This document shows positions 29,711 to 42,068 of a stretch of DNA of 64,000 bases, piece by piece. The position numbers were made by a program, and so were the translations under genes. The notes beneath the pieces were generated by a model that worked only from the letters and a program-made list of their open reading frames with translations, made no database searches and was not told the DNA's origin. The stretch spans positions 1 through 64,000 of the forward strand of contig NZ_JAUFPN010000197.1 of NCBI RefSeq assembly GCF_030409335.1, given 5' to 3'. Origin of the DNA: Paeniroseomonas aquatica (GTDB taxonomy: Bacteria > Pseudomonadota > Alphaproteobacteria > Acetobacterales > Acetobacteraceae). The first letter of the stretch is position 1. The number at the start of each line of letters is the position of its first letter.

Positions 29711-31018
29711 GTGGCACTGTCCGACAAGGACCGCATCTTCACCAACCTCTACGGCCTGCACGACTGGCGCCTGGCCGGCGCGCGGAAGCGTGGCCAATGG
29801 GACGGTACCGGCGCGCTGATCGCCAAGGGCCGCGACTGGATCATCGAGGAGTTGAAGAACTCCGGCCTGCGCGGCCGCGGCGGCGCCGGCTTCCCGACCG
29901 GGCTCAAGTGGTCCTTCATGCCGAAGCAGGCGAGCGACCGGCCGCACTACCTGGTGGTCAATGCCGACGAGTCCGAGCCGGGCACCTGCAAGGACCGCGA
30001 CATCCTGCGGCACGACCCGCATACGCTGGTCGAGGGCTGCCTGATCGCCGGCGTCGCCATGGGCGCGCATGCCGGCTACATCTACGTCCGCGGCGAGTAC
30101 TACAACGAGCATCTGGTGCTGCAGGCCGCCATTGACGAAGCCTATGCGGCCGGTCTGCTCGGGCCGAATGCCTGCGGCGGCGGCTGGGACTTCGACCTCT
30201 ATGTCCACCGCGGCGCCGGCGCCTATATCTGCGGCGAGGAGACGGCGCTGATCGAGAGCCTCGAGGGCAAGAAGGGGATGCCGCGGCTGAAGCCGCCCTT
30301 CCCGGCGGCCGTCGGGCTCTATGGCTGCCCCTCCACGGTGAACAACGTCGAGACCATCGCGGTGGTGCCGACCATCCTGCGCCGTGGCGCCGCCTGGTTC
30401 GCCGGCTTCGGCCGGCCGAAGAACAGCGGCACCAAGATCTTCTGCATCCAGGGCCATGTGAACAAGCCCTGCAACGTCGAGGAGGAGATGAGCATCCCGC
30501 TGCGGGAGCTCATCGAGAAGCACGCCGGCGGCGTGCGCGGCGGCTGGGACAATCTGCTGGCGGTGATCCCCGGCGGATCCTCGACGCCGATGATCCCCAA
30601 GTCCGTCTGCAACGACGTGCTGATGGATTTCGACGCGCTGCGGGAGCACAAGACCGGCCTCGGCACCGCGGGGGTGATCGTGATGGACAAGTCCACCGAT
30701 CTCATCAAGGCGATCGCCCGGCTCTCGACCTTCTACAAGCATGAGAGCTGCGGCCAGTGCACCCCCTGCCGCGAGGGCATGGGCTGGGTGAAGCGCATGA
30801 TGGACCGCATGGTCGAAGGCCGCGCCGAGGTCGACGAGATCGACATCCTCGAGCAGGTGACGCGGCAGATCGAGGGGCACACGATCTGTGCCCTCGCCGA
30901 TGGCGGCGTCTGGCCGGTGCAGGGCTTGATCCGGCACTTCCGGCCGATGATGGAAGAACGCATTGCGGCCTTCAAGGCAGCGCGCGGCACGCGCGCCCTG
31001 CCCATGGCGGCGGAGTAG
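29711..31018 (+). CDS. nuoF: NADH-quinone oxidoreductase subunit F
   Basis: This is a 435-residue flavoprotein subunit with a GTG start. The NADH-binding stretch [20 protein letters not shown] and the FMN region [10 protein letters not shown] and [19 protein letters not shown] are complete. The 4Fe-4S ligands are in [16 protein letters not shown] with the distant Cys in [16 protein letters not shown]. It takes hydride from NADH and starts the electron chain. Confidence 0.98.
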   Translation: MALSDKDRIFTNLYGLHDWRLAGARKRGQWDGTGALIAKGRDWIIEELKNSGLRGRGGAGFPTGLKWSFMPKQASDRPHYLVVNADESEPGTCKDRDILRHDPHTLVEGCLIAGVAMGAHAGYIYVRGEYYNEHLVLQAAIDEAYAAGLLGPNACGGGWDFDLYVHRGAGAYICGEETALIESLEGKKGMPRLKPPFPAAVGLYGCPSTVNNVETIAVVPTILRRGAAWFAGFGRPKNSGTKIFCIQGHVNKPCNVEEEMSIPLRELIEKHAGGVRGGWDNLLAVIPGGSSTPMIPKSVCNDVLMDFDALREHKTGLGTAGVIVMDKSTDLIKAIARLSTFYKHESCGQCTPCREGMGWVKRMMDRMVEGRAEVDEIDILEQVTRQIEGHTICALADGGVWPVQGLIRHFRPMMEERIAAFKAARGTRALPMAAE

Positions 31019-31023
31019 CACCG

Positions 31024-33027
31024 ATGGCGAAGGTTACCGTCGACGGGATCGAGGTGGAGGTGCCGAACGGCGTCTCCGTGCTGCAGGCCTGCGAAGCGGC
31101 CGGCAAGGAGATCCCGCGCTTCTGCTACCACGAGCGGCTGAGCGTCGCCGGCAATTGCCGGATGTGCCTGGTCGAGGTGGAGAAGGCGCCGAAGCCCATC
31201 GCCTCCTGCGCCTATCCGGTCGCGGATGGCATGAAGGTCTTCACCGATAGCCCGATGGTCCGCAATGGCCGCCGCGGCGTCATGGAATTCCTGCTGATCA
31301 ACCACCCGCTGGATTGCCCGATCTGCGACCAGGGCGGCGAGTGCGACCTGCAGGACCAGGCCGTTGCCTTCGGCAAGGATGCCAGCCGCTACCGCGAGGA
31401 AAAGCGGGCGGTGAAGGACAAGTACCTGGGCCCGCTGGTCAAGACGATCATGAACCGCTGCATCCAGTGCACCCGCTGCGTGCGCTTCGCCACCGAGGTG
31501 GCCGGCGTGCCGGAGCTGGGTGCCACGAACCGCGGCGAGAACATGGAAATCGGCACCTATGTCGAGAAGGCGCTGACCACCGAGCTGTCCGGCAACCTGA
31601 TCGACATCTGCCCTGTTGGCGCGCTGACCAGCCGGCCCTATGCCTTCGTCTCCCGCCCCTGGGAACTGCGCAAGACCGACAGCATCGACGTGCTGGACGC
31701 GACCGGGACCAATATCCGCATCGATGCGCGCTCGGGCGAGGTGCTGCGGATCATGCCGCGCACCAATGACGACGTGAACGAGGAATGGATGGCCGATCGC
31801 GGCCGCTTCGCCTTCGACGGGCTGAAGCGCCGCCGGCTCGACCGGCCCTGGATCCGCAAGGGCGGCAAGCTGGTGCCGGCCAGCTGGATGGAGGCCTTCA
31901 CCGCCATCGCCGAAGGGTTCCGCGGCAAGAAGCTCGGCGCCGTGGTCGGCGACCTGGTGGATGCCGAGGCGACCGTCGCGCTGCGCGACCTGATGGCGGC
32001 CCTCGGCAGCACCAACCTCGAGTGCCGGGTCGACGATGCGGCGATCGACGCCTCGCGGCGCGACTTCTACACCTTCAATACCGGCATCGCCGGGATCGAG
32101 GAGGCGGATGCGCTGCTGATCATCGGCAGCAACCCGCGGATCGAATCGCCCGTCATCAATGCCCGCATCCGCAAGCGGGTGGTGGCCGGCAGCTTCCCCA
32201 TCGGCTTCATCGGCCCGCGCGGCCTCGACCTGACCTATGGCCATGACTGGCTGGGGGAGGGGGGCGCGACCCTCGCGGCGCTTGCCGGCGGCAGCCACCG
32301 CTTCAACGAGGTGCTGCGCGCGGCCAAGCGCCCGATGCTCATCCTCGGCCGTGGCGCGCTGACCCGGGGCGACGGCGCCGCGGTGCTGGCGGCGGCCTGG
32401 CAGATCGCGGCTCAGAACAACATGCTGCAGGCGGACTGGCACGGCTTCAACCTGCTGCACCAGTTCGGCGGCCAGGTGGCGCCGCTCGACCTCGGCTTCA
32501 CCACCGGCATCCCGGCCGACGTCCAGGGGCTCTGGCTGCTGGGCGCCGAGCCCGGCGGCGTGCCGGAGGGCGCCTTCGTGGTCTACCAGGGCCACCATGG
32601 CGAGGCCGGCGCGGCGCGGGCCGACGTCATCCTGCCCGGCGCGGCCTATACCGAGAAGGACGCGACCTGGGTCAATACCGAGGGCCGGGTGCAGCGCGGC
32701 CGCCTCGCGGTCTATCCGCCGGGCGAGGCACGGGAGGATTGGAAGATCATCCGCGCCGCTTCCGAGCTGCTCGGCGCCCGGCTGCCCTATGACAGCCTCG
32801 ACGGCGTGCGGGCGCGGCTGGCCGAGGTGAGCCCGGCCTTCGCCGGCGCCGAGTTCACCCCGCATGGCTGCACCGACCAGACCGGGCCGGCGGGCGATGT
32901 GGCGGCGGTCTCCGATGCCGCCTTCACCCCTTCGGTCGCCAACTACTGGCAGGCCGACGTCATCAGCCGCGCCTCCGCCACCATGGCGGAATGCGCGCGG
33001 ACCTATCTGCCCCAGGCTGCGGAGTAG
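31024..33027 (+). CDS. nuoG: NADH-quinone oxidoreductase subunit G
   Basis: This is a 667-residue iron-sulfur subunit. The N-terminal ferredoxin-like domain has [20 protein letters not shown] (2Fe-2S). It is followed by the [19 protein letters not shown] cluster with its His ligand, then [17 protein letters not shown] and [16 protein letters not shown] (4Fe-4S). The C-terminal two thirds is the molybdopterin-oxidoreductase-like fold without cofactor. Length and layout are those of alphaproteobacterial NuoG. Confidence 0.97.
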   Translation: MAKVTVDGIEVEVPNGVSVLQACEAAGKEIPRFCYHERLSVAGNCRMCLVEVEKAPKPIASCAYPVADGMKVFTDSPMVRNGRRGVMEFLLINHPLDCPICDQGGECDLQDQAVAFGKDASRYREEKRAVKDKYLGPLVKTIMNRCIQCTRCVRFATEVAGVPELGATNRGENMEIGTYVEKALTTELSGNLIDICPVGALTSRPYAFVSRPWELRKTDSIDVLDATGTNIRIDARSGEVLRIMPRTNDDVNEEWMADRGRFAFDGLKRRRLDRPWIRKGGKLVPASWMEAFTAIAEGFRGKKLGAVVGDLVDAEATVALRDLMAALGSTNLECRVDDAAIDASRRDFYTFNTGIAGIEEADALLIIGSNPRIESPVINARIRKRVVAGSFPIGFIGPRGLDLTYGHDWLGEGGATLAALAGGSHRFNEVLRAAKRPMLILGRGALTRGDGAAVLAAAWQIAAQNNMLQADWHGFNLLHQFGGQVAPLDLGFTTGIPADVQGLWLLGAEPGGVPEGAFVVYQGHHGEAGAARADVILPGAAYTEKDATWVNTEGRVQRGRLAVYPPGEAREDWKIIRAASELLGARLPYDSLDGVRARLAEVSPAFAGAEFTPHGCTDQTGPAGDVAAVSDAAFTPSVANYWQADVISRASATMAECARTYLPQAAE

Positions 33028-33032
33028 GCGGG

Positions 33033-34043
33033 ATGGATGCTTTTCTCGCCTCGCCCATCGGGATCCTGGCGATCACGGTGGCGCAGACCCTGGCGCTGCT
33101 GGTGCCGGTGCTGCTGGCCGTCGCCTATTTGACGCTCGCGGAGCGCAAGGTGCTGGCGGCGATGCAGCTGCGCCGCGGCCCGAACGTGGTCGGCCCCTTC
33201 GGCCTGCTGCAGCCCTTCGCCGATGCCATCAAGATGCTGATGAAGGAAACGATCATCCCCTCCGGGGCCAATCGCTTCCTCTTCGTGCTGGCGCCGATCC
33301 TGCTGTTCATGCTGGCGATGATCGCCTGGGCGGTGATCCCGGTGCAGGATGGCTGGGCCATCGCCGACATCAACGTCGGGATCCTGTACCTGTTTGCGGT
33401 CAGCTCGCTCGGCGTCTATGGCGTCATCATCGCCGGCTGGGCCAGCAATTCGAAGTACGCCTTCCTTGGCGCGCTGCGCTCGGCGGCGCAGATGGTCAGC
33501 TACGAGGTCTCGATCGGCTTCGTCATCGTGACCGTGCTGCTCTGCGTCGGCTCGCTGAACCTTTCGGACATCGTTCGGGCGCAGGAGCGGGTGTGGTTCT
33601 TCATCCCGCTCTTCCCGATGTTCATCATCTTCTTCATCAGCGCCCTGGCCGAGACCAACCGGGCGCCCTTCGACCTTCCGGAGGGCGAGTCCGAGCTGGT
33701 GGCCGGCTTCTTCGTCGAATACTCCAGCATGTCCTTCGCGCTGTTCTTCCTCGGCGAATACGCGAACATGATCCTGATGTCGGCGCTGACCACCATCCTC
33801 TTCCTGGGTGGCTGGCATCCGCCGATGCACATGGAGCCCTTCACCTGGATCCCGGGCTTCGTCTGGTTCGCGCTGAAGATCGCGCTTCTCCTCTTTGTCT
33901 TCATCTGGGTGCGGGCCACCTTCCCGCGCTACCGCTACGACCAGCTGATGCGGCTGGGCTGGAAGGTCTTCCTGCCTTTCAGCCTGGTCTGGCTGATCCT
34001 GACGGCGGCGGTGCTGAAGCTTGCCGGCTGGCTCCCGGCCTAA
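33033..34043 (+). CDS. nuoH: NADH-quinone oxidoreductase subunit H
   Basis: This is a 336-residue membrane subunit starting at the ATG at 33033. The signature [38 protein letters not shown] and the acidic quinone-channel loop [43 protein letters not shown] are intact. It connects the quinone cavity to the proton-pumping arm. Eight hydrophobic helices are visible. Confidence 0.98.
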   Translation: MDAFLASPIGILAITVAQTLALLVPVLLAVAYLTLAERKVLAAMQLRRGPNVVGPFGLLQPFADAIKMLMKETIIPSGANRFLFVLAPILLFMLAMIAWAVIPVQDGWAIADINVGILYLFAVSSLGVYGVIIAGWASNSKYAFLGALRSAAQMVSYEVSIGFVIVTVLLCVGSLNLSDIVRAQERVWFFIPLFPMFIIFFISALAETNRAPFDLPEGESELVAGFFVEYSSMSFALFFLGEYANMILMSALTTILFLGGWHPPMHMEPFTWIPGFVWFALKIALLLFVFIWVRATFPRYRYDQLMRLGWKVFLPFSLVWLILTAAVLKLAGWLPA

Positions 34044-34053
34044 GGATCGCGTC

Positions 34054-34542
34054 ATGGCAACCCTCGACCGCGTCGCCCGCAGCCTGCTGCTGACCGAGAT
34101 CATCTCGGGCATGGCGCTGACCTTCTCCTACCTGTTCAAGCCGAAGGTCACGATCAACTACCCCTACGAGAAGGGCGCCATCAGCCCGCGCTTCAAGGGA
34201 GAGCACGCGCTGCGCCGCTACCCGAACGGCGAGGAACGCTGCATCGCCTGCAAGCTCTGCGAGGCGGTCTGCCCGGCCCAGGCCATCACCATCGAGGCCG
34301 AACCGCGCGAGGATGGCAGCCGCCGCACCACGCGCTACGACATCGACATGACCAAGTGCATCTATTGCGGGATGTGCGAGGAAGCCTGCCCGGTGGATGC
34401 CATCGTCGAGGGGCCGAACTTCGAGTTCAGCACCGAGACCCGGGAGGAGCTGCTCTACGACAAGAAGCGGCTGCTCGCGAACGGCGACCGCTGGGAGCCC
34501 GAGCTGGCCAAGCGGCTCGAACTCGACGCCCCCTATCGCTGA
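34054..34542 (+). CDS. nuoI: NADH-quinone oxidoreductase subunit I
   Basis: This is a 162-residue ferredoxin-type subunit with two 4Fe-4S motifs, [18 protein letters not shown] and [19 protein letters not shown]. The N-terminal helix [27 protein letters not shown] packs against the membrane arm. Clusters N6a and N6b relay electrons to N2 in NuoB. Confidence 0.98.
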   Translation: MATLDRVARSLLLTEIISGMALTFSYLFKPKVTINYPYEKGAISPRFKGEHALRRYPNGEERCIACKLCEAVCPAQAITIEAEPREDGSRRTTRYDIDMTKCIYCGMCEEACPVDAIVEGPNFEFSTETREELLYDKKRLLANGDRWEPELAKRLELDAPYR

Positions 34543-34555
34543 AGCGGGAAAACCG

Positions 34556-35242
34556 ATGATCGCCGCTCTCGCCTTCTACTTCTTCGCCGCCATCCTGATC
34601 GCCTCGGCGGTGATGGTGGTGTCGTCGCGCAACCCCGTCCACAGCGTGCTCTTCCTGATCCTGGCCTTCTTCAACGCGGCAGCGCTGTTCCTGATCGCGG
34701 GGGCGGAGTTCCTGGCGATGATCCTGGTCATCGTCTACGTCGGCGCGGTCGCGGTGCTGTTCCTCTTCGTCGTGATGATGCTCGACATCGACTTCGCCCG
34801 GCTGCGGGAGGGCTTCCAGCGCTACGCCCCGGTCGGCGCGGTGGTCGGCGCCATCCTGTTCCTCGAGCTGCTGCTGGTGCTCGGCAGCTGGACCTTCGCC
34901 GACCAGTCGGCGGAGCTGCGGCTCTCGCCCAACCCGGGCGGCGACGTGACCAATGCCATGGCCATCGGCCGCATCCTCTATACCGACTACGTCTACCTCT
35001 TCCAGGCCTCCGGCCTGATCCTGCTGGTGGCGATGATCGGGGCGATCGTGCTGACCCACCGCAAGTCGACCGCCTCGCGCCGGCAGAACATCGGGGCGCA
35101 GGTCTCGCGCAGCGGCTCGGTCCTGCTTGAGAAGGTGCCGTCCGGCGCCGGCATCGGCACGCTCGGCATCCGCCGCCCGCCGGTCGCCGAGGTGGAGAAG
35201 CCCGCCGTCACGCATGATGCCGGGCACGGGGGTCACCACTGA
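34556..35242 (+). CDS. nuoJ: NADH-quinone oxidoreductase subunit J
   Basis: This is a 228-residue membrane subunit with five hydrophobic segments. The signature is [52 protein letters not shown], with the pi-bulge helix. The last 60 residues form a polar tail ending in HDAGHGGHH, as in other alphaproteobacteria. The stop overlaps the nuoK start by one base. Confidence 0.97.
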   Translation: MIAALAFYFFAAILIASAVMVVSSRNPVHSVLFLILAFFNAAALFLIAGAEFLAMILVIVYVGAVAVLFLFVVMMLDIDFARLREGFQRYAPVGAVVGAILFLELLLVLGSWTFADQSAELRLSPNPGGDVTNAMAIGRILYTDYVYLFQASGLILLVAMIGAIVLTHRKSTASRRQNIGAQVSRSGSVLLEKVPSGAGIGTLGIRRPPVAEVEKPAVTHDAGHGGHH

Positions 35243-35550
35243 TGGACATCGGCCTCGCCCACTACCTGACCGTCAGCGCCATCCTGCTGGTACTCGGCAT
35301 CTTCGGCATCTTCCTCAACCGGAAGAACGTCATCGTCATCCTGATGAGCGTGGAGCTCATCCTGCTCGCGGTGAACCTGAATTTCGTGGCTTTTTCTGCC
35401 TTCCTGAACGATCTCACCGGGCAGATCTTCGCTATGTTCGTCCTCACCGTCGCGGCGGCCGAGGCCGCCATCGGGCTCGCCATCGTCGTCATCTACTTCC
35501 GCAACCGCGGCAGCATCGAGGTCGAGGATATCTCGACGCTGAAGGGCTGA
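35242..35550 (+). CDS. nuoK: NADH-quinone oxidoreductase subunit K
   Basis: This is a 102-residue membrane subunit with three helices. The two buried glutamates of the proton path are in [20 protein letters not shown] and [20 protein letters not shown]. It is the MrpC-like subunit beside NuoJ and NuoN. Length and sequence are typical. Confidence 0.98.
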   Translation: MDIGLAHYLTVSAILLVLGIFGIFLNRKNVIVILMSVELILLAVNLNFVAFSAFLNDLTGQIFAMFVLTVAAAEAAIGLAIVVIYFRNRGSIEVEDISTLKG

Positions 35551-35554
35551 ACCC

Positions 35555-37465
35555 ATGTTCGTTGGCGCGATCTTCTTCCCCCTGCTGGGCGCCTGCCTCA
35601 GCGGATTCCTCGGCCGCTGGCTGGGCGACCGGCTGGCGCAGTGGTCCACCGTCGCCTGCATGGCGCTGGCCGCGGTCTGCGGCAGCCTGGCCTTCGGCCA
35701 GGTGGCCATGGGCAGCCACCCCGCGACCTTCCCGCTGCTGACCTGGATGGACGTGGGCGGGCTCGAGTTCTCCTGGGCGCTGCGCTACGACACGCTCAGC
35801 GTGGTGATGGTGGCGATGGTCACCTTCATCTCGACGCTGATCCATCTCTACTCGGTCGGCTACATGTCGCATGACGCGACGCCGGCACGGTTCTTCGCCT
35901 ACCTCAGCCTCTTCACCTTCATGATGCTGATGCTGGTGACCGCCGACAACCTGGCCCAGCTCTTCTTCGGCTGGGAGGGCGTCGGCCTCGCCTCCTACCT
36001 GCTGATCGGCTACTGGTACGACCGCGAGAGCGCCAACCGCGCCGCGATGAAGGCCTTCATCGTCAACCGCGTCGGCGATGTCTTCTTCATGCTGGGCGTG
36101 GCGCTGACCTTCTTCGTCTTCGGCAGCATCGAATTCGACACCATCTTCGCCAATGTGGCGGAGCATGCCAACGACCGCTTCGCCGGCCTGCCGGCGATCG
36201 AGCTGATCGGCGTGCTGCTGTTCCTCGGCGCCTGCGGCAAGTCGGCGCAGATCGGCCTGCACACCTGGCTGCCGGATGCGATGGAGGGGCCGACCCCGGT
36301 CTCGGCGCTCATCCATGCCGCGACCATGGTGACGGCGGGCGTCTTCCTGATGGCGCGGATGTCGCCGATCATGGAATACGCCCCGGTCGCGCTGCAGATC
36401 GTGACGGTGGTGGGGGCGACGACCGCCATCTTCGCCGCGACCATCGGCTGCGTGCAGAACGACATCAAGCGGGTCATCGCCTATTCCACCTGCTCGCAGC
36501 TCGGCTACATGTTCTTCGCCGCCGGCGTCGGCGCCTATCAGGTGGCGATCTTCCACCTCTTCACCCACGCCTTCTTCAAGGCGCTGCTCTTCCTCGGCGC
36601 GGGCAGCGTGATCCACGCCATGTCGGACGAGCAGGACATCCGCCGGATGGGCGGCATCTGGACCAAGATCCCGGTGACCTATGCCGTCATGTGGATCGGC
36701 AGCCTGGCGCTGGCCGGCATCCCCTTCTTCGCCGGCTACTATTCCAAGGACGCCATCCTGGAGGCCGCCTTCGCCGCCCATAGCGCGGTCGGCATCTATG
36801 CCTTCGTCTGCGGCATCCTCGCCGCCTTCCTGACCGCCTTCTACTCCTGGCGGCTGCTGATCCTGACCTTCCACGGCAAGCCGCGGGCGGATCACCACAC
36901 CATGGAGCATGTCCACGAAAGCCCGGCGGTCATGCTGATCCCGCTGCTGCTGCTGGCGGTGGGCGCGGTGCTGACCGGCGCGATCTTCGCCCCCTTCTTC
37001 ATCGGCGAGCACGAGCACGAATTCTGGAACGGCGCGATCTTCAACGGCGCCCACAACCACATCATGCACGCGATGCACGAGGTGCCGGAATGGGTGCCGC
37101 TGGCGCCGACCGTGGTCGGCGTGGTCGGCATCGTCCTCGCCTATGTCATGTACATGTTCGCGCCGGGCATCCCGGCCCGGCTGGCCGCGACCTTCCGCGG
37201 GGCCTACCGGTTCCTGCTGAACAAGTGGTACTTCGACGAGCTCTACGACATGATCTTCGTGCAGCCGCTGCGGCGGCTGGCGTTCCAGTTCTGGAAGGTG
37301 GGCGATGCCCGGATCATCGACGGCATGCCGAACGGCGCGGCCGGGATCGCCGCCGGCGTCGCCCGCGGCGCGGTCCGGCTGCAGACGGGGAGGGTGGCGA
37401 ACTACGCCTTCACCATGATCATCGGCCTCGTCATCTTCGTCTCCCTCTTCCTGATCGGGCGCTGA
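35555..37465 (+). CDS. nuoL: NADH-quinone oxidoreductase subunit L
   Basis: This is a 636-residue antiporter-like subunit. The key proton-path residues are in [21 protein letters not shown] (Glu) and [39 protein letters not shown] (Lys). The frame continues into the C-terminal amphipathic lateral helix and anchor, ending [11 protein letters not shown]. It is the most distal proton pump of the membrane arm. A His-rich loop ([32 protein letters not shown]) precedes the lateral helix. Confidence 0.98.
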   Translation: MFVGAIFFPLLGACLSGFLGRWLGDRLAQWSTVACMALAAVCGSLAFGQVAMGSHPATFPLLTWMDVGGLEFSWALRYDTLSVVMVAMVTFISTLIHLYSVGYMSHDATPARFFAYLSLFTFMMLMLVTADNLAQLFFGWEGVGLASYLLIGYWYDRESANRAAMKAFIVNRVGDVFFMLGVALTFFVFGSIEFDTIFANVAEHANDRFAGLPAIELIGVLLFLGACGKSAQIGLHTWLPDAMEGPTPVSALIHAATMVTAGVFLMARMSPIMEYAPVALQIVTVVGATTAIFAATIGCVQNDIKRVIAYSTCSQLGYMFFAAGVGAYQVAIFHLFTHAFFKALLFLGAGSVIHAMSDEQDIRRMGGIWTKIPVTYAVMWIGSLALAGIPFFAGYYSKDAILEAAFAAHSAVGIYAFVCGILAAFLTAFYSWRLLILTFHGKPRADHHTMEHVHESPAVMLIPLLLLAVGAVLTGAIFAPFFIGEHEHEFWNGAIFNGAHNHIMHAMHEVPEWVPLAPTVVGVVGIVLAYVMYMFAPGIPARLAATFRGAYRFLLNKWYFDELYDMIFVQPLRRLAFQFWKVGDARIIDGMPNGAAGIAAGVARGAVRLQTGRVANYAFTMIIGLVIFVSLFLIGR

Positions 37466-37467
37466 GA

Positions 37468-38979
37468 ATGAACGCCGCCGGCTTTCCGCTGCTCACGCTG
37501 CTCACCTTCCTGCCGCTCGCGGGCGCGGCCATCATCATGTCGGTCCGCGGCACGGACGAGGTGGTCGCCAGCAACGCCCGCTGGACCGCGCTCTGGACCA
37601 GCCTGATCGTCTTCCTCCTCAGCCTGATCCTCTGGGTGAAGTTCGACCGCGCCTCCTCCGGCTTCCAGTTCGAGGAGAAGCTGGCCTGGCTGCCGGAATT
37701 CGGCGTCGGCTACCACATGGGCGTCGACGGCATATCGGTGCTCTTCGTGCTGCTCTCCACCGCACTGACGCCGCTCTGCATCCTCGCCTCCTGGGAGTCG
37801 ATCCAGGTGCGGGTGCGGGAGTACATGGTCGCCTTCCTCATCCTCGAGACGATGATGGTCGGCATGTTCGCGGCGCTCGACTTCATCGTCTTCTACGTCT
37901 TCTTCGAGGCCGTGCTGATCCCGATGTTCCTGATCATCGGCGTCTGGGGCGGGCCGCGGCGGGTCTATGCCGCCTTCAAGTTCTTCCTCTACACGCTGCT
38001 CGGCAGCGTGCTGATGCTGCTGGCGATCCTCTACCTCTGGTACAATGCCGGCACGACCGACATCCCGGCGCTGTTTGAGTATGCGGTGCCGCGCTCGGCG
38101 CAGACCTGGATCTTCTTCGCCTTCCTCTGCTCCTTCGCGGTGAAGGTGCCGATGTGGCCGGTCCATACCTGGCTGCCGGATGCGCACGTCGAGGCGCCGA
38201 CCGCCGGCTCCGTCATCCTCGCCGGCGTGCTGCTGAAGATGGGTGCCTACGGCTTCCTGCGCTTCACCCTGCCGCTGCTGCCCGAGGCCAGCGCCGACTT
38301 CGCCCCGCTGATCTTCGTGCTGTCCATCGTCGCCATCGTCTACACCTCGATGGTGGCGCTGGCGCAGGAGGACATGAAGAAGCTCATCGCCTATTCCTCG
38401 GTGGCGCACATGGGCATCGTCACGCTGGGCATCTTCACCTTCAACCAGCAGGGCCTCTCGGGCGCGCTCTTCACCATGCTGGCGCATGGCGTCGTCTCCG
38501 GCGCGCTCTTCCTCTGCGTCGGCGTGCTGTACGACCGCCTGCACAGCCGCGAGATCCTGCGCTACGGCGGCACCGCCCGCGTGATGCCGGCCTATGCCCT
38601 GGTCTTCATGCTCTTCACCATGGCCTCCATCGGCCTGCCCGGCACCGCCAACTTCGTCGGCGAGTTCCTGGTCATCGTCGGGGCCTGGCGCATCAATCCC
38701 TGGGTGGCCTTCGGGGCCGCGACGGGCATGGTGCTCGGCGCCTGCTACATGCTCTGGCTCTATCGCCGGGTTTCGTTCGGGGCGATCACCCGGGACGACG
38801 TGCGGGCGCTGCTCGACCTCAGCCCGCGGGAATACGCGGTCTTCGCCCCGCTGATCATCCTCACCCTCTGGATGGGCATCTATCCGCAGCCCTTCCTGTC
38901 CTTCTTCGAGGCGACCGTCGCCGCGCTGGTGGCGCGGCACGAGGCCGCCTTGAGCATCAGCCGCCTGGCGGGAATGTAA
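37468..38979 (+). CDS. nuoM: NADH-quinone oxidoreductase subunit M
   Basis: This is a 503-residue antiporter-like subunit; the ATG lies 2 nt after the nuoL stop. Proton-path motifs are [20 protein letters not shown] and [44 protein letters not shown]. The remaining antiporter core ([26 protein letters not shown]) is complete. Confidence 0.98.
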   Translation: MNAAGFPLLTLLTFLPLAGAAIIMSVRGTDEVVASNARWTALWTSLIVFLLSLILWVKFDRASSGFQFEEKLAWLPEFGVGYHMGVDGISVLFVLLSTALTPLCILASWESIQVRVREYMVAFLILETMMVGMFAALDFIVFYVFFEAVLIPMFLIIGVWGGPRRVYAAFKFFLYTLLGSVLMLLAILYLWYNAGTTDIPALFEYAVPRSAQTWIFFAFLCSFAVKVPMWPVHTWLPDAHVEAPTAGSVILAGVLLKMGAYGFLRFTLPLLPEASADFAPLIFVLSIVAIVYTSMVALAQEDMKKLIAYSSVAHMGIVTLGIFTFNQQGLSGALFTMLAHGVVSGALFLCVGVLYDRLHSREILRYGGTARVMPAYALVFMLFTMASIGLPGTANFVGEFLVIVGAWRINPWVAFGAATGMVLGACYMLWLYRRVSFGAITRDDVRALLDLSPREYAVFAPLIILTLWMGIYPQPFLSFFEATVAALVARHEAALSISRLAGM

Positions 38980-38983
38980 GACC

Positions 38984-40405
38984 ATGGACTGGACCCTCGC
39001 CCTGCCGGAGCTCGTCCTCGGCTGCGCCGGCCTGCTGCTGCTGCTGGTCGGCGTGATCCCGAAGAAGGAGACCTTCTTCCCCATCACCATGGGCGCCATC
39101 GGCGCGCTGCTCTTCACCGCCGTGCTGGTGCTCGGCCAGGGGGAGGGGACGGCGCTCTCGGGCCACTACGTCGCCGACAGCTTCAGCGGCTTCATGAAGG
39201 TGCTGGCGCTCGGCGCCGCGGCGGTCAGCCTGCTGCTCTCGCTCGACTTCAACGAGCGCGAGGGGCTGGGCCGCTTCGAGTATCCGGTGCTGGTGGTCTT
39301 CGCCACCCTCGGCGCGATGGTCATGATCTCGGCCAACGACCTGATGTCGCTCTACATCGGGCTCGAGCTGCTCTCGCTGCCGCTCTACGTCATCGCCGCC
39401 TTCAACCGGGACAATGCCCGCTCGGCCGAGGCCGGCCTCAAGTATTTCGTCCTCGGCGCCCTGGCCTCCGGCCTGCTGCTCTACGGCTCGTCGCTGGTCT
39501 ACGGCTTCGCCGGCACCACCAACTTCGACCGGCTGGCGGATGCCTTCTCGGCGCAGCAGGGCGTCTCGGCCGGGGTCATCGTCGGCGTGGTCTTCGTCAT
39601 CACCGGCCTCGCCTTCAAGATCTCCGCCGTGCCCTTCCACATGTGGACGCCGGACGTCTACGAGGGCGCGCCGACGCCGGTGACCGCCTTCTTCGCCTCC
39701 GCCCCCAAGGTCGCCGCCATCGCGCTGATGGCGCGCGTCCTGCTCGGCCCCTTCGGCGACCTCATCGCCCAGTGGCAGCAGGTGATCCTGCTGATCTCGA
39801 TGGGCTCGATGATCCTCGGCGGCTTCGCCGCCATCGGCCAGACCAACCTGAAGCGGCTGATGGCCTATTCCTCGATCGGCCACGTCGGCTACGCGCTGAT
39901 GGGCCTCGCGGTCGGCTCGGACATCGGGCTGCGCGGCCTGCTGGTCTACATGGCGATCTATGTCTTCATGAACCTCGGCACCTTCGCCGTGCTGGTCGCC
40001 ATGCGGCGCCAGGGCCGCGCGGTCGAGCGGATCGAGGACCTCGCCGGCCTCGGCCGCACCGACCCGACCACCGCCATGTGGATGGCGATCTTCATGTTCT
40101 CCATGGCCGGCATCCCGCCGCTCGCCGGCTTCTTCGGCAAGCTCTACGTCTTCCTCGCGGCGGTGCAGGGCGGCTTCTGGACGCTGGCCGTCATCGGCGT
40201 GCTGACCAGCGTGGTATCGGCCTACTACTACCTCCGCGTGGTCAAGGTGATGTACTTCGACCAGCCGGTCGGCGCGCTCGACCATGCGCCCGCCAGCCTC
40301 ACCATCGTCATGGCCGGCAGCGGGTTGTTCACCCTGCTGTTCTGCCTCTGGCCGGCGCCGATGCTGGCGGCGGCCCAGGCCGCGGCGGCGGCGCTGCTGG
40401 GGTGA
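38984..40405 (+). CDS. nuoN: NADH-quinone oxidoreductase subunit N
   Basis: This is a 473-residue antiporter-like subunit. Landmarks are DLMSLYIGLELLSLPLYVIAAF and GLAFKISAVPFHMWTPDVYEGAPTPVTAFFASAPKVAA, then LKRLMAYSSIGHVGYALMGL. It closes the complex I gene set; all 14 subunits (A-N) are present without inserted genes. The stop lies inside the birA start (GTGA), so the biotin ligase is translated with the operon. Confidence 0.98.
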   Translation: MDWTLALPELVLGCAGLLLLLVGVIPKKETFFPITMGAIGALLFTAVLVLGQGEGTALSGHYVADSFSGFMKVLALGAAAVSLLLSLDFNEREGLGRFEYPVLVVFATLGAMVMISANDLMSLYIGLELLSLPLYVIAAFNRDNARSAEAGLKYFVLGALASGLLLYGSSLVYGFAGTTNFDRLADAFSAQQGVSAGVIVGVVFVITGLAFKISAVPFHMWTPDVYEGAPTPVTAFFASAPKVAAIALMARVLLGPFGDLIAQWQQVILLISMGSMILGGFAAIGQTNLKRLMAYSSIGHVGYALMGLAVGSDIGLRGLLVYMAIYVFMNLGTFAVLVAMRRQGRAVERIEDLAGLGRTDPTTAMWMAIFMFSMAGIPPLAGFFGKLYVFLAAVQGGFWTLAVIGVLTSVVSAYYYLRVVKVMYFDQPVGALDHAPASLTIVMAGSGLFTLLFCLWPAPMLAAAQAAAAALLG

Positions 40406-41139
40406 CACTCCCGCCCGGCTGGCGGCTGGAGGTGCATGAGGCCCTGGCCAGCACCTCCGACCGGGTCGCCGCGGCGGCCGAGGCCGGCGCCCCCGCCGGG
40501 CTCGCGGTGCTCGCCCGCCGGCAGACCGCCGGGCGCGGCAGGTCGGGGCGGGCCTGGGCCTCGCCGGACGGCAACCTCTTCTGCACCCTGCTGCTGCGGC
40601 CGCCGGGGCCGGTGCGCGAGGCCGGGCAGTGGTCGCTGGTCGCCGGCGTCGCCCTGGCCGAGGCGGCCCGCGCCCTCGACCCGGAGCCGCTGGCGCTGCG
40701 GCTGAAATGGCCGAACGACCTGCTGCGGCATGGCGCGAAATGCGCGGGCATCCTGACCGAGAGCGCCTTGGCGGCGGACGGGACCCTCGCCTGGGTCAGC
40801 CTCGGCATCGGCGTCAACCTGGCGGCGGCGCCGCCGCTGCCGGACCGGCCGACCGCGAAGCTCGGCGCCGCCGAGGCGCCGGAGGCCTTCGCCGCCCGGC
40901 TCATCGCCCGCGTCGACCATTGGGCCCGGCGGCAGGCGGCCGAGGGCTTCGCCCCGGTGCGCACCGCCTGGACCGCCCTCGGCCCCGACCCCGGCACCCC
41001 GCTGACGCTGTCCGCGGGCCCGGTGACCGCCGGCCGCTTCGCCGGCCTCGCCGAGGACGGCGGGCTGCTGCTCGAAGCCGGGGGCCAGCGCCACGTCATC
41101 CGCAGCGGCGAGATCCAGCAGCGGCCGGAGGGGGCCTGA
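40402..41139 (+). CDS. birA: Biotin--[acetyl-CoA-carboxylase] ligase, monofunctional
   Basis: This is a 245-residue class I biotin-protein ligase with a GTG start overlapping nuoN. The biotinyl-AMP loop is GRGRSGRAW at residues 44-52, and the catalytic KWPNDLL is intact, followed by AGILTES. There is no N-terminal helix-turn-helix, so it cannot be a biotin operon repressor of the E. coli type. It attaches biotin to carboxylase carrier proteins. Location between nuoN and coaX is common in Alphaproteobacteria. Confidence 0.94.
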   Translation: MTLPPGWRLEVHEALASTSDRVAAAAEAGAPAGLAVLARRQTAGRGRSGRAWASPDGNLFCTLLLRPPGPVREAGQWSLVAGVALAEAARALDPEPLALRLKWPNDLLRHGAKCAGILTESALAADGTLAWVSLGIGVNLAAAPPLPDRPTAKLGAAEAPEAFAARLIARVDHWARRQAAEGFAPVRTAWTALGPDPGTPLTLSAGPVTAGRFAGLAEDGGLLLEAGGQRHVIRSGEIQQRPEGA

Positions 41140-41143
41140 GGCC

Positions 41144-41947
41144 ATGCTGCTGGCGATCGATGCGGGCAACACCAACGTCGTCTTCGCCGTGCACGACGGC
41201 CGGGAATGGCGCGGCCGCTGGCGCATCGCCACCCGGCCGGACCGCACCTCGGACGAATACGCGGTCTGGCTGCTGGCGCTGCTGCAGTTCTCCGGCCTGA
41301 AGCCGGGCGACGTCGATCGCTGCGTCATCGGCACGGTGGTCCCGGCCGCGCTCTACAACCTCCGCCGGCTCTGCCGCGAATGGTTCCTGGCCGAGCCGCT
41401 GGTCGCCCGCGCGGTGCTGGACTGGGGCTTCGCCATCCGGGTGGACCGGCCGGGGGAGGTGGGCGCCGACCGGCTGCTGAACTCGCTGGCGGCGCACCGG
41501 CACTACGGCGGGCCGCTGGTGGTCGTGGATTTCGGCACGGCCACCACCTTCGACGTGGTCGACGGCTCGGGCGCCTACCTCGGCGGCGTCATCGCGCCGG
41601 GAATCAACCTCTCGCTCGAGGCGCTGCATACCGCCGCGGCGCGGCTGCCGCGGATCGGCATCGGCCGGCCGCAGGCGGTGATCGGCCGGGACACCGTCGC
41701 CGCCATGCAGTCCGGGATCTACTGGGGCTACGTCGGGCTGATCGAGGGCATCATCGGCCGCATCCGGGCCGAGCAGGAGGCCGGGATGAAGGTGGTCGCC
41801 ACCGGCGGCCTCGCCCCGCTGCTGGCCGAGGGCACGGCGGTGATCGAGCGGATCGACCCCGATCTCACCCTGGAGGGGCTTCGCCTGTTGGCGGAACGCA
41901 ACCCGGTCCCCACCTTAGGCAAAACACCCCTACGCGATCCGGGTTGA
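41144..41947 (+). CDS. coaX: Type III pantothenate kinase
   Basis: This is a 267-residue kinase of the ASKHA fold. The phosphate loop is [18 protein letters not shown]. Further motifs are [11 protein letters not shown], the catalytic [28 protein letters not shown], and the C-terminal [14 protein letters not shown]. It makes 4'-phosphopantothenate, the first step of coenzyme A synthesis. CoaX enzymes need a monovalent cation and resist CoA feedback. It starts 4 nt after birA. Confidence 0.96.
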   Translation: MLLAIDAGNTNVVFAVHDGREWRGRWRIATRPDRTSDEYAVWLLALLQFSGLKPGDVDRCVIGTVVPAALYNLRRLCREWFLAEPLVARAVLDWGFAIRVDRPGEVGADRLLNSLAAHRHYGGPLVVVDFGTATTFDVVDGSGAYLGGVIAPGINLSLEALHTAAARLPRIGIGRPQAVIGRDTVAAMQSGIYWGYVGLIEGIIGRIRAEQEAGMKVVATGGLAPLLAEGTAVIERIDPDLTLEGLRLLAERNPVPTLGKTPLRDPG

Positions 41948-42027
41948 AGCGGCCCCCTTGACCGGGACCAAGGTCAGCGCTCCGGACCGTGCGGGAAGCG
42001 ATCGCGGTATGAAAGGCTGGGGCCACG

Positions 42028-42055
42028 TTGCCGGCGCAACCGGCGCGACTATGCC
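42028..42055 (+). promoter_or_regulatory. Candidate rnj promoter
   Basis: TTGCCG (42028-42033) and TATGCC (42050-42055) are 16 bp apart, ending 13 bp before the rnj ATG. The 121-bp coaX-rnj gap thus probably allows transcription of rnj apart from the nuo operon. The short distance to the ATG would leave a very short leader, which weakens the call. Confidence 0.4.
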
Positions 42056-42068
42056 CTAGAAGGTAAGC

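Noticed and set aside
30733-32865. A minus-strand open frame of 710 codons opposite nuoF/nuoG
   Set aside because: It mirrors the third-position GC bias of nuoG. There are no motifs, and both sense genes are intact.
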